Below, piece by piece: positions 47,701 to 58,529 of a stretch of DNA of 64,000 nt. Within the stretch, counting starts at the first letter, position 1, and each line of letters opens with the position of its first letter. The stretch is taken from NCBI GenBank assembly GCA_037074615.1, contig CM073550.1, forward strand, positions 14,030,001 to 14,094,000. The letters run 5' to 3'. Under the pieces are notes generated by a model. It was not told the origin of the DNA. It did no database searches and worked only from the letters and a program-made list of their open reading frames with translations. Source of the DNA: Leucaena leucocephala. Taxonomy: Eukaryota; Streptophyta; Magnoliopsida; Fabales; Fabaceae. The position numbers were made by a program, and so were the translations under genes.

Positions 47701-50356
47701 TGTATGAATCAGTGGAAAATTTTCTGTAGGGGACAAGATTTACTTATGTTGAATGCTGGTTTGGGGGATGAAGAAGAACAGCAAAAGATTCGCGAGCTTC
47801 TCCATGTTGAGTCGTCTGCACCAGATGACTCAGGTTAGTGTTTGCTATAATTTCTTTCTTCAACACACATAATAAACTTATTTAAAAGAAGGTTCCAGGA
47901 GGTTCCAAATCATGTTCCAGAAGAATTCTAGGATAATACTTACCAATTCATGTAAACAAAGATGTGGTTAAGACAAGGAGTGAAATAGGAAGAATGAGGA
48001 ACCTCTTTACTGAAAGTTTAATGTTATGGGATGGAGTAATGACCCAAAGTCCCACATCGAGTAACTTAGGTAGCTTGGTGGGGTATATAAGTGGTGTGGT
48101 TCTTCCCTTTTACGAGGCGCCTTTTGAGGGTGGGTTCCTCACTCCGCTTTATATCGTAACAGATGGTATCAGAGCCGGTACCGGCCTCTGCCCGGGTGGC
48201 TCTGCTGGCTCTTTCCCAACGGTGACTTCTGCCCGGCGTGGGCGCCGGCTCTTCCGGGGAGGGCCACTGTTATGGGATGGAGTAATGACCCAAAGTTTAA
48301 CAACTGGTAGATCAAGTCATGTCAACGTATTATTATTTTGCTTCAACCTAATGCAATGCAAGGAGCACCAAAAACTCACAATTCACCTGCCTGCACCACT
48401 GCTCATCTTTCTGATTCACGAACCCAAAGTCTTCAAACTAGCTTATGCATTGGCCAACTAAATTTTTTTAATTGAAGAAGAACAAATTTAAGTTTGGAAT
48501 TGAAAATTAACTGATCAATAAAGGATGGTATAGACTCAAGATTTTAAGTGGCACATGATTTCTGATGATCCAAGCCTATTATTCTTTCTTATTTTCTTAC
48601 CTTTCTATTGTGTTTACAGACGGAAAAACCCCTAGTGTGAGCTGGCTTCAAGATAATAAAATCGAAGGTTTAAGGTTAAAGCATTTCAAGGTATTTTCGT
48701 GCTGGTCTCCAGAACGATAACATTTTAATTTGCCTGTTGGATTGAAGTTGTGGAATTTTATTTGACGCCAATTTGTGTTTATGTAGACTGTTTCGGGAGT
48801 AGAATGGCACCGAAAAGGTGACTACTTTTCAACAGTGATGCCAGCTGATATCCTTTTTAAGAATTAGGGCTTTTCTTACATTTCAAGTATAAATTAATAG
48901 TTATAAATACCTCTATTATTTAAAATACAAACATCAGGAATTAGCTGATTCTTTTTCTTAACGTGTTCTTTACGGGAAACAAGATCAGTTCTGATTCACC
49001 AGTTATCAAAGAAGCTTACGCAAAAGCTTCCATTCAAGTTGCATGGACTCGCTGTTAGGTCAACTTTCCATCCAACCCGTTCCTTCTTCTTTGTTTGTAC
49101 TAAAAAGACTGTCCGCGTGTATGATCTGTTGAAGACCAAGATTGTTAAAAAGCTTGATACCGGACTCCGTGAAGCTTCCTCCATTGCCATTCATCCTGGA
49201 GGTACGGTTACTTTTGTTTTATTGTGATAATTATACTTTGTTAGATACTTTTCCTTTATATTGTCAGAAAGCTAATCATCGTAGTTTTTTTTTTTTTTTA
49301 ATGCATTCCTTTCAGGTGATAATCTGATTGTGGGAAGTAAAGAAGGGAAGACGTGTTGGTTTGATATGGATCTTTCATCAAAACCTTACAGAGTTCTTAA
49401 GTAAGTTTTGGTCCCTCTAGTCTTTTGTGTGTGTGTGTCACAATTCAACCAATTAGGGGCAAACACTTCAACTACAAAGATGATGTGGATGATCTTAAAT
49501 AGTCTTGCAACTTTACAGGTGTCACCCAAAAGATGTCAACAACGTGGTCTTTCATCGATCGTATCCATTGTTTGCTTCATGTTCAGATGATAGCACTGCA
49601 TACGTTTTTCATGGGATGGTTTATTCTGATCTCAATCAAGACCCTCTTATTGTTCCTTTAGAAATTCTCCGTGGCCATAAAAGTTCAAATGGAAGAGGTG
49701 AGAACATTTACTATATATACATTTGGTATGCTCCTGAGCAAAAGGAGGGACATGAGAGGTGTTAAAAGTTGGAAAATGACTATTATATCTCTACCCTTAA
49801 TTTAATAATTATATAACTAATTTACATAGATTAAGAAAATTAGTTAAATTATTTGTAAAAAGTGTGTTGATTTCCTTAAAATACTCTCTTTAATCATTTG
49901 TATTAGAACTACACTTTAAAGGGAACCCCCTTAATAAGTTAATATGTACAATCAATAGGGATAGTTTGAAGAAAAATTATAAATTTGAGAGATAAAGTAG
50001 ATTGAGATTTTACATTTATTTGGGACTAAAATTTTTAAGTTTGAAAATTAGGGGCATGAATGTCATTTCACATCGAACCTACCCAATTTTTCTTTTGCTA
50101 CATTTGAAAATTAGGGGCATGAATGTCATTTTACATCGAACCCACCCAATTTTTCTTTTGCTACATTTGAAAATTAGGGGCATGAATGTCATTTTACATT
50201 GAACCCACCCAATTTTTCTTTTGCTACATTTGAAAAGTAGGGGCATGAATGTCATTTCTCTTTATTGCAGGGATACTGGACTGTAAATTCCACCCAAGCC
50301 TGCCTTGGTTATTCACAGCTGGTGCTGATAAAGTTATTAAACTCTACTGTCATTGA
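44721..50356 (+). CDS. BOP1: BOP1 ribosome-biogenesis WD40 protein (19 exons)
   Basis: Exons: 44721-44804, 45090-45173, 45263-45328, 45474-45587, 45686-45840, 46075-46192, 46323-46424, 46552-46708, 46839-46947, 47022-47124, 47255-47405, 47477-47609, 47730-47833, 48620-48690, 48787-48847, 48974-49201, 49316-49400, 49519-49697 and 50271-50356, giving 729 residues with phases agreeing throughout. BOP1 (yeast Erb1) forms the nucleolar PeBoW complex with Pescadillo and WDR12, needed for 27S pre-rRNA processing and 60S assembly. The first 116 residues are acidic (Ser/Asp/Glu runs). The BOP1 N-terminal domain follows (GDVPLKWYEDEPHIGYD, DYVDWFKWDDSIHPLSNAPEP, FIPSKWEAKKV). WD repeats occupy about 390-729 (YKGHEDAVTSISV, SSDGTVRIWDVPTGRCLRLW, VEWHRKGDYFSTVMP, ending GADKVIKLYCH). 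Intron 15 is AT-AC; the rest are GT-AG. Length matches Arabidopsis BOP1 (about 750). Confidence 0.95.
48022..48300 (+). mobile_element. TRIM-type miniature LTR retrotransposon in BOP1 intron 13
   Basis: A left LTR of about 140 bp runs from TGTTATGGGATGG (48022) to CGTAACA (48161). Two bases later comes TGGTATCAGAGCC (48164-48176), the standard primer-binding site complementary to initiator-Met tRNA. About 90 bases of GC-rich interior end in GGGGAGGGCCAC, a purine-rich tract, and then a second TGTTATGGGATGG begins at 48268. The second repeat matches only 28-29 bases before ending. AAAGTTTAA occurs both just before the left LTR (48013-48021) and after the truncated right one (48292-48300). There is no coding capacity. 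Size and layout fit a terminal-repeat retrotransposon in miniature with a truncated right LTR. Confidence 0.8.
48848..48973 (+). other. BOP1: U12-type AT-AC intron (BOP1 intron 15)
   Basis: The exon ends ...ATGCCAGCTG and the intron begins ATATCCTTTTT, the U12 AT-AC donor consensus. It ends TTTTTCTTAACGTGTTCTTTAC, with a U12 branch-site match TCTTAAC at 48956-48962 about 12 bases before the AC acceptor, the spacing the minor spliceosome requires. Joining here yields VMPAGETRSVLIHQLSKK, conserved in BOP1. No GT donor is available nearby. Confidence 0.93.
50041..50256 (+). repeat. 63-bp minisatellite in BOP1 intron 18
   Basis: Units start at 50041, 50104, 50167 and 50230 (period exactly 63), each beginning TTGAAAATTAGGGGCATGAA; the last is partial and has AAAAGTAG. 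Copies differ by only one to a few bases. The array ends about 14 bases before the CAG acceptor of intron 18, so it overlaps the likely branch-point region. An apparent 66-codon frame across it only reflects a repeat unit divisible by three. Confidence 0.92.
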
Positions 50357-50619
50357 AGATAATATGGAAATTCTACTTAATACATGTTCACCACTCTAGA
50401 AATTGAAGATCACTGTCATTTACGCCTTTTCTGACTCATGTTTGCTGCAATATTCGTGGGAAAATGCCTCATTTTATTGCCGTGAATCAATTTTGTATTA
50501 ATTATTTCACTTGTTAACAAGCCATGCGATAGACACGTATTCTTTATACGGACATTTTATAAAGTTAATTCAATGATTTTATAATTTTTTTTCTTCTATT
50601 TATATTTTTTTAATCATTT
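50357..50619. other. BOP1 3' UTR and short intergenic stretch
   Basis: This stretch follows the BOP1 stop codon and holds no recognised feature. It probably contains the BOP1 polyadenylation region. Confidence 0.5.
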
Positions 50620-50946
50620 GGTTATTAGTAAAATCTTTCAGTGAGAGTTGATTACTGTGAAGGAATTTCTTCGCTTGTGCAATTTCTGTTTCAGAATTTC
50701 CAGTTATTACCAAGTCATCTACGTATACCAATGTTATTACCATGCTATTACCTCTACACTTAATGGACGTTGAATAATCATGCTTGCTTTGAATAAAACC
50801 ACCTTGGACCAAAGCCATGGACAGTTTATCATTCCAGTGCCTTATGAGGTTTGTTTTAGTCCATAAAGTGATTTCTTTAGTCTACATATCAAGTTCTCCC
50901 CTTGTTGATCAAACCCTTGGGGAATAGTCATGGGGACTTCCTCATT
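50620..50946 (-). pseudogene. Ty1/copia reverse-transcriptase fragment
   Basis: Read on the minus strand from 50946, the sequence gives EVPMTIPQGFDQQGENL, then RLKKSLYGLKQTS, then after a stop and a frame change MALVQGGFIQSKHDYS, and finally LVYVDDLVITGNSETEIAQA. These are consecutive blocks of copia reverse transcriptase; the YVDD catalytic motif is still present. Similarity ends after about LHSNQLSLKD. No LTR, integrase or RNase H is seen nearby. It is a truncated, frame-broken remnant downstream of BOP1 on the opposite strand. Confidence 0.85.
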
Positions 50947-53117
50947 CCAGTCTCCCTACTCTCTGATACCCTGTTGGATTGCACAGATAACCCAAGACAT
51001 TGCCGCAGCCCATGCTTTATTTATTTAGTTACATACCTAATTCATCAGAATTTTATTTCAACTACATCCGAATTTGATCCGTGTTGTGTACTTTATTATA
51101 GTGGGTGAGTCTCCTAACAGAGATTTTCTGACTTAAATTCGAGATCTCACTTAAGTGATATTGAATTATTTATTACTCAGGTCAATCTCCATTAGTCATA
51201 GCCGGTGCTTTATATATTGTAAATATGGGGCTCACGGTCTAAATATACACATGACTTACGTGCTGGGCCCTTAATAATATTCAATGACTCGTTAACTCAA
51301 ACACAGACTTGCTAACCATCCTCCGTAAGTTTAAGTGGAGTAAATTCAACTAATAAAGAGAGTGAGATATATAATTATTTAGAGCGTATTTAATCTTTAA
51401 AGAATACTATTTTATTATAGTTCTAGTCGCAGTTTTTAAAGAGGCATCATATATCCTAAATGTCTAAATTTATACTTTAGAATAATAGATAACTTGTCTT
51501 ACTCAATATTAATTTCGCTTAAAAGGAAGGGAGATTTCGCTGTGCTTTTGAATTGTGGGTGAGTCTAATCCTTTTTAAAAAAAAAATTATACCAAAAAAT
51601 GTGGGATAAATTATTTAGAGTGTATTCGATATTTATGAAGTATAACTTTATTATAATTTTTAATTATAATATTTGAGAAGATATTATAACTCTTACGTAT
51701 TTAAATTTAATTTAATGGTAATTGATAATTTATTGTATAATATTATTATTATTTAAGAGAGAGAAAGAAATTTTACCTTATCACTTAATTTTAGATGAGT
51801 CCAACACCCTCAAAAAAATTCTTTTAAGAAAAAAAAAGCAGGCACTTGCTCTTTCAGTGTTACGTAAACTATTTATTCTTCCGACACCCCTATCCTACCG
51901 TTGGAACTCCAGACTGCAAACTGAGAGCAATACCCAGCACCAAAAGGCTCCCAGAACAAATCAAATGTGAGCATTCGAAGCTCGCAGCATGCACACGTGA
52001 TACTTGGTAACTACTAAGTTCATCATGAACATTAACGCCCCTATACAAGGCTTCGCCTCAACTCAGTAGTCCTTCAATCGTATCAATCGATGTTCTTCAC
52101 AGATCGATGAATATGTTCCTATCGCTGATTCGATAGGGATTTCTAGTAATCATGATATGGTGTACCATGGCATGGGATTGCAAAACTGGCATCAATTGGC
52201 TCAAATCTTTTATGAGTCCAATTCTTTCATTATCATTCGATGCGAAGAAATTATCCATGATCAAATGGGTAGGCCTCTATCGAACCTTTTGATTCTTGAT
52301 TTGATAGGTGAAAGACACTTGACAGAGAAGTAAATGACCGGGAAAACCACAAAAATTTTTATAGGTAAAAAGACATTAATACCCTTAATATTTTTTTTAT
52401 AAAAAAGATAATTCTATTTTTTTATAAAATTTTCCCAAATATTTTTAAAAGAGAACTCATTTAGTACAATTTAATTTAAAAGAAAGGCTTATTGAAAAAT
52501 AAATGAGGGGCCTGAGTTTTTATTTTTAGTTCTATAGCTTAAAAATAAAATTAATTAAATATGTATTGTGCCAGAGCATCCGCCTCCATGTTCAAATCCC
52601 TCCCACATGCACCTATCATACGTCAGTTTATCTAATTAAAGGATAAAATATAATATATTTAATAGAATATAATTTTATTATAGTTCTAATAATAATATTT
52701 AAGAAATTATCCTAATTTTTAGGTGTCTAAATTTATATTTAAAAATAATAGACAATTCACCCTTTCTAATATTAGTATATTTTGGAAGAAAAAAAATTTT
52801 ATTTTATTTTTAAATTGTGGGTGAACTCAATTCTTTTTTAAAAATTTTATTATCAAAAAAAAAAATCCGTCCCACATGCTTCCTTTATAATTTTGGTCAA
52901 AATTACACGCAAGGCCCCTTTCATTTATCTATCAATCCCCAGTGGCGGGGGAGGGATAAAAGTGAAATCGCCTTCCCACAAGCTCGAACAGTAAATCGTA
53001 AAATCTCCATTGGAAAGTTATAATCCCTGATCGCATGCACTCTGATTTCTTGTGGTGGAACGGCCTTCACATTAATAATTTAGTTAAGAGAATTTATCTT
53101 AAACAGCTCATGCGTGA
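50947..53117. other. Intergenic DNA with dispersed repeats
   Basis: About 51025-51200 resembles 61830-61990 in the same orientation (GGGTGA(G/A)TCTC, ATCTCACTTAA, GATATTGAATTATTTA). About 51395-51570 and 52660-52845, with a weaker copy at 51640-51815, belong to the AGGTGTCTA/GTGGGTGA repeat also seen near 12700. The stretch 51830-52340 is less AT-rich and lacks any long frame or recognised homology. Confidence 0.5.
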
Positions 53118-53126
53118 TTGATTATA

Positions 53127-53678
53127 GCTTAAATATATAAAAATTCCCTTAATTTTAAATCAGTTACTCATAATATCTTTAATTTTTACAATTTTAAATT
53201 AAACATTTTATTATTTCATATTTTAATTATTAAACCTATATCATTAAAATTATTATTAAAATTAATAATTTTTAGTATGTCATAATTTTTATATTATATA
53301 TCACATCATTTAAAAAATAATATTTAACAATTTACATATAATTTTAAGTAGTTTATATTTTTTATTCAAACAATACATAGCCAAATAAATATTTTAAAAT
53401 TTTTAAGTACTTATTTTAAGTATTTTATAAGTATTTTATTTTAAATATTTAAAATAAATTTAAATTATATATTAAGTGTCAAATTTTATTTTTAAAATGA
53501 TATAATATATAATATACAAATTATGACATGGCAAAAATCATTAACTTTAACTATAATTTTAACAGCAATAGTTTAATAATCAAAATATAAAATATTAATA
53601 TCATTAATTTAAACTTTTAAAGATTAGCGATATTATGTATAACTCACTTAAAATTTAAGAGTTGTATATATTTTAACC
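53127..53678. mobile_element. Foldback Mutator-type MITE with 9-bp target duplication
   Basis: A 552-bp element is flanked by a perfect 9-bp repeat TTGATTATA at 53118-53126 and 53679-53687. Its two arms of roughly 200 bp are diverged inverted repeats: left GCTTAAATATATAAAAATTC, right (reverse complement) GGTTAAAATATATACAACTC, and the match continues inward through CATAATATC, TATTAAAC and ATGTCATAATTT. Long inverted arms plus a 9-bp duplication fit a non-autonomous Mutator-like element. No coding frame is present. Confidence 0.85.
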
Positions 53679-53687
53679 TTGATTATA

Positions 53688-54496
53688 TTATAAATATAAT
53701 CGGTTACTAATTTCAACTATGGGAAATAATAAAATCAGTCTTCCAGGGGCTTCACAATTTAATTTATCTGTTTGGTAAATCAAACACTGATTAATTTGAA
53801 AGACCTAAAAGATGGAGAGGAAAAGAATTGAATGGATATAATAAAAGTTTGGCGTCTCTAATTCCTTAATCAAGTTTTACGTTTCACTTAAAGGGGCGAC
53901 ATTCCTTCAGTTGAAATTAAATAATATATTTAATTAATTTAATTATATTAAAAAAAATAATTAATATTATATTTTTTTAAAACAATTTCATAATCATTTT
54001 CTTTAATTTATCCTCATTTATTTAATTATTATTAAAAAAATATTAAAAGAGATAATTTTAAAAAATAAATAAAATAAATAAATTTTATATTTAAGATAAA
54101 AATTAAAGGAGTATCTTATTAATTCAAACCAACCCCATCACTTATTTGCAAATGATTTATTAGACTATTACTTCGCCTCACGCCCAATGTATACATGTAT
54201 GTATATCTACCGAAGGCATACTTTTTTAACAACGCCATGAACAAGGTAACTTCCAATATTGAGTTATATGCAACACATGGAGCTAGCTAAGAAAACACAT
54301 TATAGTTTAGCTCTGATAACGAACCCTTTATTCCATTTCAAGTAAAAGCATTTGAATATCGAATTATGCATGAGATATTTCATCCTGCAGCTACATACAT
54401 ACTATACAAACATGAAGTTTGGGACGATTTATTTGTGCTTCTTTGTTCATAAAGAATTACAATAGGACAGTGATTCTCATGTTTTCATCCTAAGAT
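53688..54496. other. Intergenic DNA and NFU 3' flank
   Basis: AT-rich with no gene seen. The last 200-300 bases next to the NFU stop codon, on the minus strand, probably hold its 3' UTR. Confidence 0.5.
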
Positions 54497-57400
54497 TTAA
54501 GACAAAAGCTGAACCGCGGCTATGGTCGGTATCTTTTCTCGCAATTTTTGTGTAACAGCAACACGCACGGTCATGACACCAGCAGCTGGACCTGTGATCC
54601 GGACCTTCACTATTGGCTCTTCAATGGCTACCAGCTCAAGAGACCCTTGAGCCGCTCCGACCAGGTACGGTCTTATTTCCTCCAACACCTGAGGCAGTTG
54701 TTAATAATTTGAACTATATTAACAACTGATGCGAACATTGAATAACAAGCATTTCCCAAGAGATAGAGAGGGAGAGATATATTGAAGAATAATTACATCA
54801 ATAATCAAGATAGAATGTTCCCTCATTCTCCAACAAATTACTGTTTGCTTTTTGCAATGGCGATAGTAATTAAACTAGTCTTGACTTATTGATGTTAATA
54901 TAGAAAAAACACTGAAAGAACTAGATAAAGACCAAATGAAGTGTTCCAACGCTAAATAATTACAAGTATGTCACATGCACTCGGTTTACTATCAATCAAT
55001 GTAACCAATTGAAAGGACGATAAGCTTCTATTGATCTTGGACCAATCTCATTACCCATAATCCCAAAACATATGAAATGAAGAACCACATTTATACACTA
55101 ATTGGGCAGATAATTTTTATGTTCTAATTCCGTTTTCACCAGCATCAAGGCATCTTTCCTTTGCGCACATAACATATATAACTGAACCTGAAATCCCGCA
55201 TGCCGTCCAGCAGATAGAGTAAAACCTCAGCTATCATCCTCGAATATAGACCAATAAAAGCTAACAATAGTTTCAAAGGTTCAGAGGTTTTACTATCACG
55301 TTTGTCTGCCATCAAAGCCACACAAGGTTACTAGCTTTTGACAGAAATACCCTGTTTAACAATGCCATTCTATCAAAATCCAAGCGCGTCTTTTTTATCA
55401 CACATAAAAACTATCATGCCGGCAGCACGATGCCATGAACTGAATACCCAAAAAAGATCCCCACATGAATACTCTTCAGTCTTCCTTGTTATGAATTACA
55501 CAAATCATAATTTATTCAATAGTGTAATTCTGTTTTGCCAATTCTGTTTCAACCACTCCTAGCCTCAAATAAATATGTAAAAAGAAAACTCAAGCTATTT
55601 ATTGAACAGTGTTCTATAAAGCATTTAATGATCTGTGGATGGCAGACAAGGATTCTTGCTTAGCTCATAGCTGGAGGGTTTAACAACATGAAAAATAGTC
55701 AGAAGTTGCCTCATATCCAGAGTTTTATATTTTCCATTACATAGTAAACAGTAACAGTAAATCTTCAACCTTTGCCTTGAGTTCTTTAACTAATTTATTA
55801 CCAGGTATTAATCCATCATGTAGCCCCTATTAAATTTAATGACTGAATGAAATTAGATGATTGGTAGTATTAATAGTCATAATCTTTTTAATCAAAAAAA
55901 AAAAAGGGAAACATCTGTATCTCTTTAAAGAATACCAAGTTCCTTCAATCACTATGCCACTCTCTGATTATTTCTTTAATTATGTCAACTAATGTTGAAC
56001 ATACTTACTTTTCCAGATCTAATAGCATGTGATATCTTTCTTTTAAAGCCTATTCTGTATGTCTCTATTGTTGGTCAAGGAAGAAGACAACTTGAATTTT
56101 GGAAATTCTACGATAATCAGTCCGCCATAATTCATAGAAATGCTAGAGAGAAGACAAACATAATGCTAGAGCATGCCATAACTAACCTTCTCAATATTTT
56201 CTTCATTTAGCTCAAGCCCAGTCTCTTCGTCAGCCACTTGTTCTACTGCCACTATTTCAGGGATCTTTTCCATTAAAAGACGCTCAATGCCCAATTTCAT
56301 TGTCGTAACAGAAGCTGGACAGGAGCCACATGCTCCTTGTAGCTTCAACCTTACAACATTGCCATCAATTTCATGCAAAGCCACATTCCCCCCATCAGAA
56401 ATTAGATACGGACGAACTTCATCCAGCACAGTTTCTACATTATCTGCAGTAAGTGGCAATTCCACAGCTGGATCTGGAGTAGCAACGGCCTTCAAAACTG
56501 TACAAGGAACATGAAAATAAACCTTGAGGAGTTTGACATTCATTAAACTGAGGCAGAGAGCGAGAGGGGGGGGGGAGAGAGTGGATTTGGAATTATAGGC
56601 AGGCTAAGGTATCGGTGCTACTATATTAAAAGAGGTGTAATGTTGCACATGTTGATCAGCCATGCATATGATCTATTTATATAGATATTCCAGTGTTAAT
56701 CTGAATCTATCAAACTAGGGAGGTAAATTCAGAGTCCTTTTGTACATGCAACTTTGGTTAAAACATTACAGGTTACAACTAACTTTTCAATTCAGTTATT
56801 GATTTCAACCAGGAGCAAAAAAATCAGTATTCCAAGTTCTTCACAATTTATTTTATCAGTTTGGCAAATCCTACAAAGCCAGTCCACCGATTAATTTGGA
56901 AGACCTAATAAAGTCTTATGTTTTATTTTCATTAGGGTTCAGCATAATTAGTAAGAAATCAGGGACTGATGACAGCCAATCAGTCAACTTTACAATCTTT
57001 AAGTAACGAAGGAGTATTGTATAATCATTAAAAAGAATAAAACAAATCAAAGCCTTGGAAATGAATATGATGCGATTTAACCCATCATTCTAACGAATGC
57101 AATGAAGATTCGTTTCAGAGACTCAAACCTCACAAGTTTCACTTGATTCCCAATAACAGAAAAGTATGGGTTCTTTCAGAAATTCAATAACAACGAGCAA
57201 TTCGGCTGGAGATCAAGTGGATAAATAAAAAGAAAAATCAAACTACTGACCGAGCCGTCGTTTCCCGTGTCGCAGACAAATTCGACCAGAACGACGCAAA
57301 CTCTGCCGCACCAGAAAACCACCTTTCCTCAAAGAAACATGGTTGCGGAAAAAGCTTATACCCTGCGATTTATCAGAAAAGACAAAATCCGATTAGAAAC

Positions 57401-57557
57401 ATGTCGTTTAAATGTAAAATTGAAAATTATTTATTCAACACAAGGAAACGGAAAAGGAAAAAAAAAAAAAAACCTTTGAGGAACGAGAACAAGAAGGTGA
57501 TTCTAGGGCTTGTTGGGTCCTGCAGTATGAGGGCGTATTCAGAACTACCGCTTGCAT
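54497..57557 (-). CDS. Plastid NifU-like Fe-S scaffold, NFU2/NFU3 type (four exons)
   Basis: Minus-strand exons 57557-57474, 57362-57251, 56497-56187 and 54688-54497 give 232 residues with phases agreeing. Plant plastid NFU2/NFU3 proteins carry 4Fe-4S clusters and pass them to targets such as photosystem I. Residues 1-65 are basic and Ser-rich (start MQAVVLN), a plastid transit peptide. The first NFU domain (about 80-160) has VRPYLISDGGNVALHEIDGN and the cluster-binding C122-x-x-C125 in GACGSCP. The second domain (170-232) repeats the fold (VLEEIRPYLVG, ITGPAAGVMTVRVAVTQKLREKIP) but lacks the cysteines, as in known NFU2/3. The sequence before exon 3 that stays open (MNVKLLKVYFHV) is intron; the splice after TTGTACAG restores the family sequence VLKAVATPD. 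The length matches Arabidopsis NFU2 (about 235). NFU2 versus NFU3 cannot be decided. Confidence 0.93.
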
Positions 57558-58529
57558 CGCTGTTCTATTTCTAATCAAGTGATGTAAAATGAAGTTCAGA
57601 ACCGGCTACTGATCGAGATTCTCTTCCCTCTTCCTTCAGGCCGCCGTTCTTCTCCATATATCTGACATTGTTGTTTGTCTCTTTATGGTTATTGTATTTT
57701 ACTCCTAGGTCCTAAATATTCAGAATAATTTTGATTATATCCTAATTTTATTATATATATATATATATTTAATATTTTAATTTTATTTAGAATATATAAT
57801 TTTATCATTAATTTTTTAACCCATACGTTAAATAATTTTATAATTTATTTATAAATACTCTTTAAATTTTATAATTATATTATCTCTTTAGGCTAATATT
57901 AAACTCAAGTAAATTTTTTTTCATCAAGAAAAAATATCTCATCAGACTAAGCTGCAACTTTTTTTGTTGTAGTTGTAGTATAATAGCTAAAGTTCTTAAT
58001 GGTTCTTATATGGAGGAACTCATTAGAAAACTTCATTGCTTATATTCCCCAGTAAATCATGATGCATTTGGTTGTTTTAACTCTGACCTCTTTCATTTCT
58101 AGATACGCACGCATGCTCACTATTTCAAGGTCACTTGGCTGTCTTGTGCTTTAAAGTTGGGATTGCTCTGAATAGTGAGATCTTGAAGTCTATCATCAAT
58201 CTTCTGTTAGAAGAAGGTGGTGTCACTAAATAATTGTGCATCAACTGGTGAGCAAAGTGATTTCTCAAATTATAATTTTTCACCTTACATAGGATGAAGA
58301 AAGGGCATATCCTTCCTACTTTAATCTATTTGGTGATTCTGTTCTTATAAAGGATTCAGGCTTTCTTCTCCCTGGGAAGTCACTCCCCTTGTCTTCACTT
58401 GAGAGGATCCTCTGAAATGGCTTCACTAGAGAGACATCAATGGGGGTCCACAAGGCAAAGGTGGGTCCCACCTCTCCTCTTAACTCTCTCCCAATTTGAA
58501 AGTAATATGAACTTCAGAAGATATATATG
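57558..58529. other. NFU upstream region and intergenic DNA
   Basis: The first 140 bases hold the probable 5' UTR and promoter of the NFU gene. A (TA)n run lies near 57755-57768. The part from about 57960 to 58500 is less AT-rich, but no frame or family is recognised. Confidence 0.45.

Noticed and set aside
50002..50202. 66-codon frame with repeated LKIRGMNV units
   Set aside because: It is produced by the 63-bp intronic minisatellite, whose unit is divisible by three, and lies inside a BOP1 intron.
56498..56543. In-frame upstream extension MNVKLLKVYF of NFU exon 3 as an alternative start
   Set aside because: Splicing at the CAG before 56497 connects to a transit-peptide exon with the right phase and gives the conserved VLKAVATPD; the extension is intron sequence.
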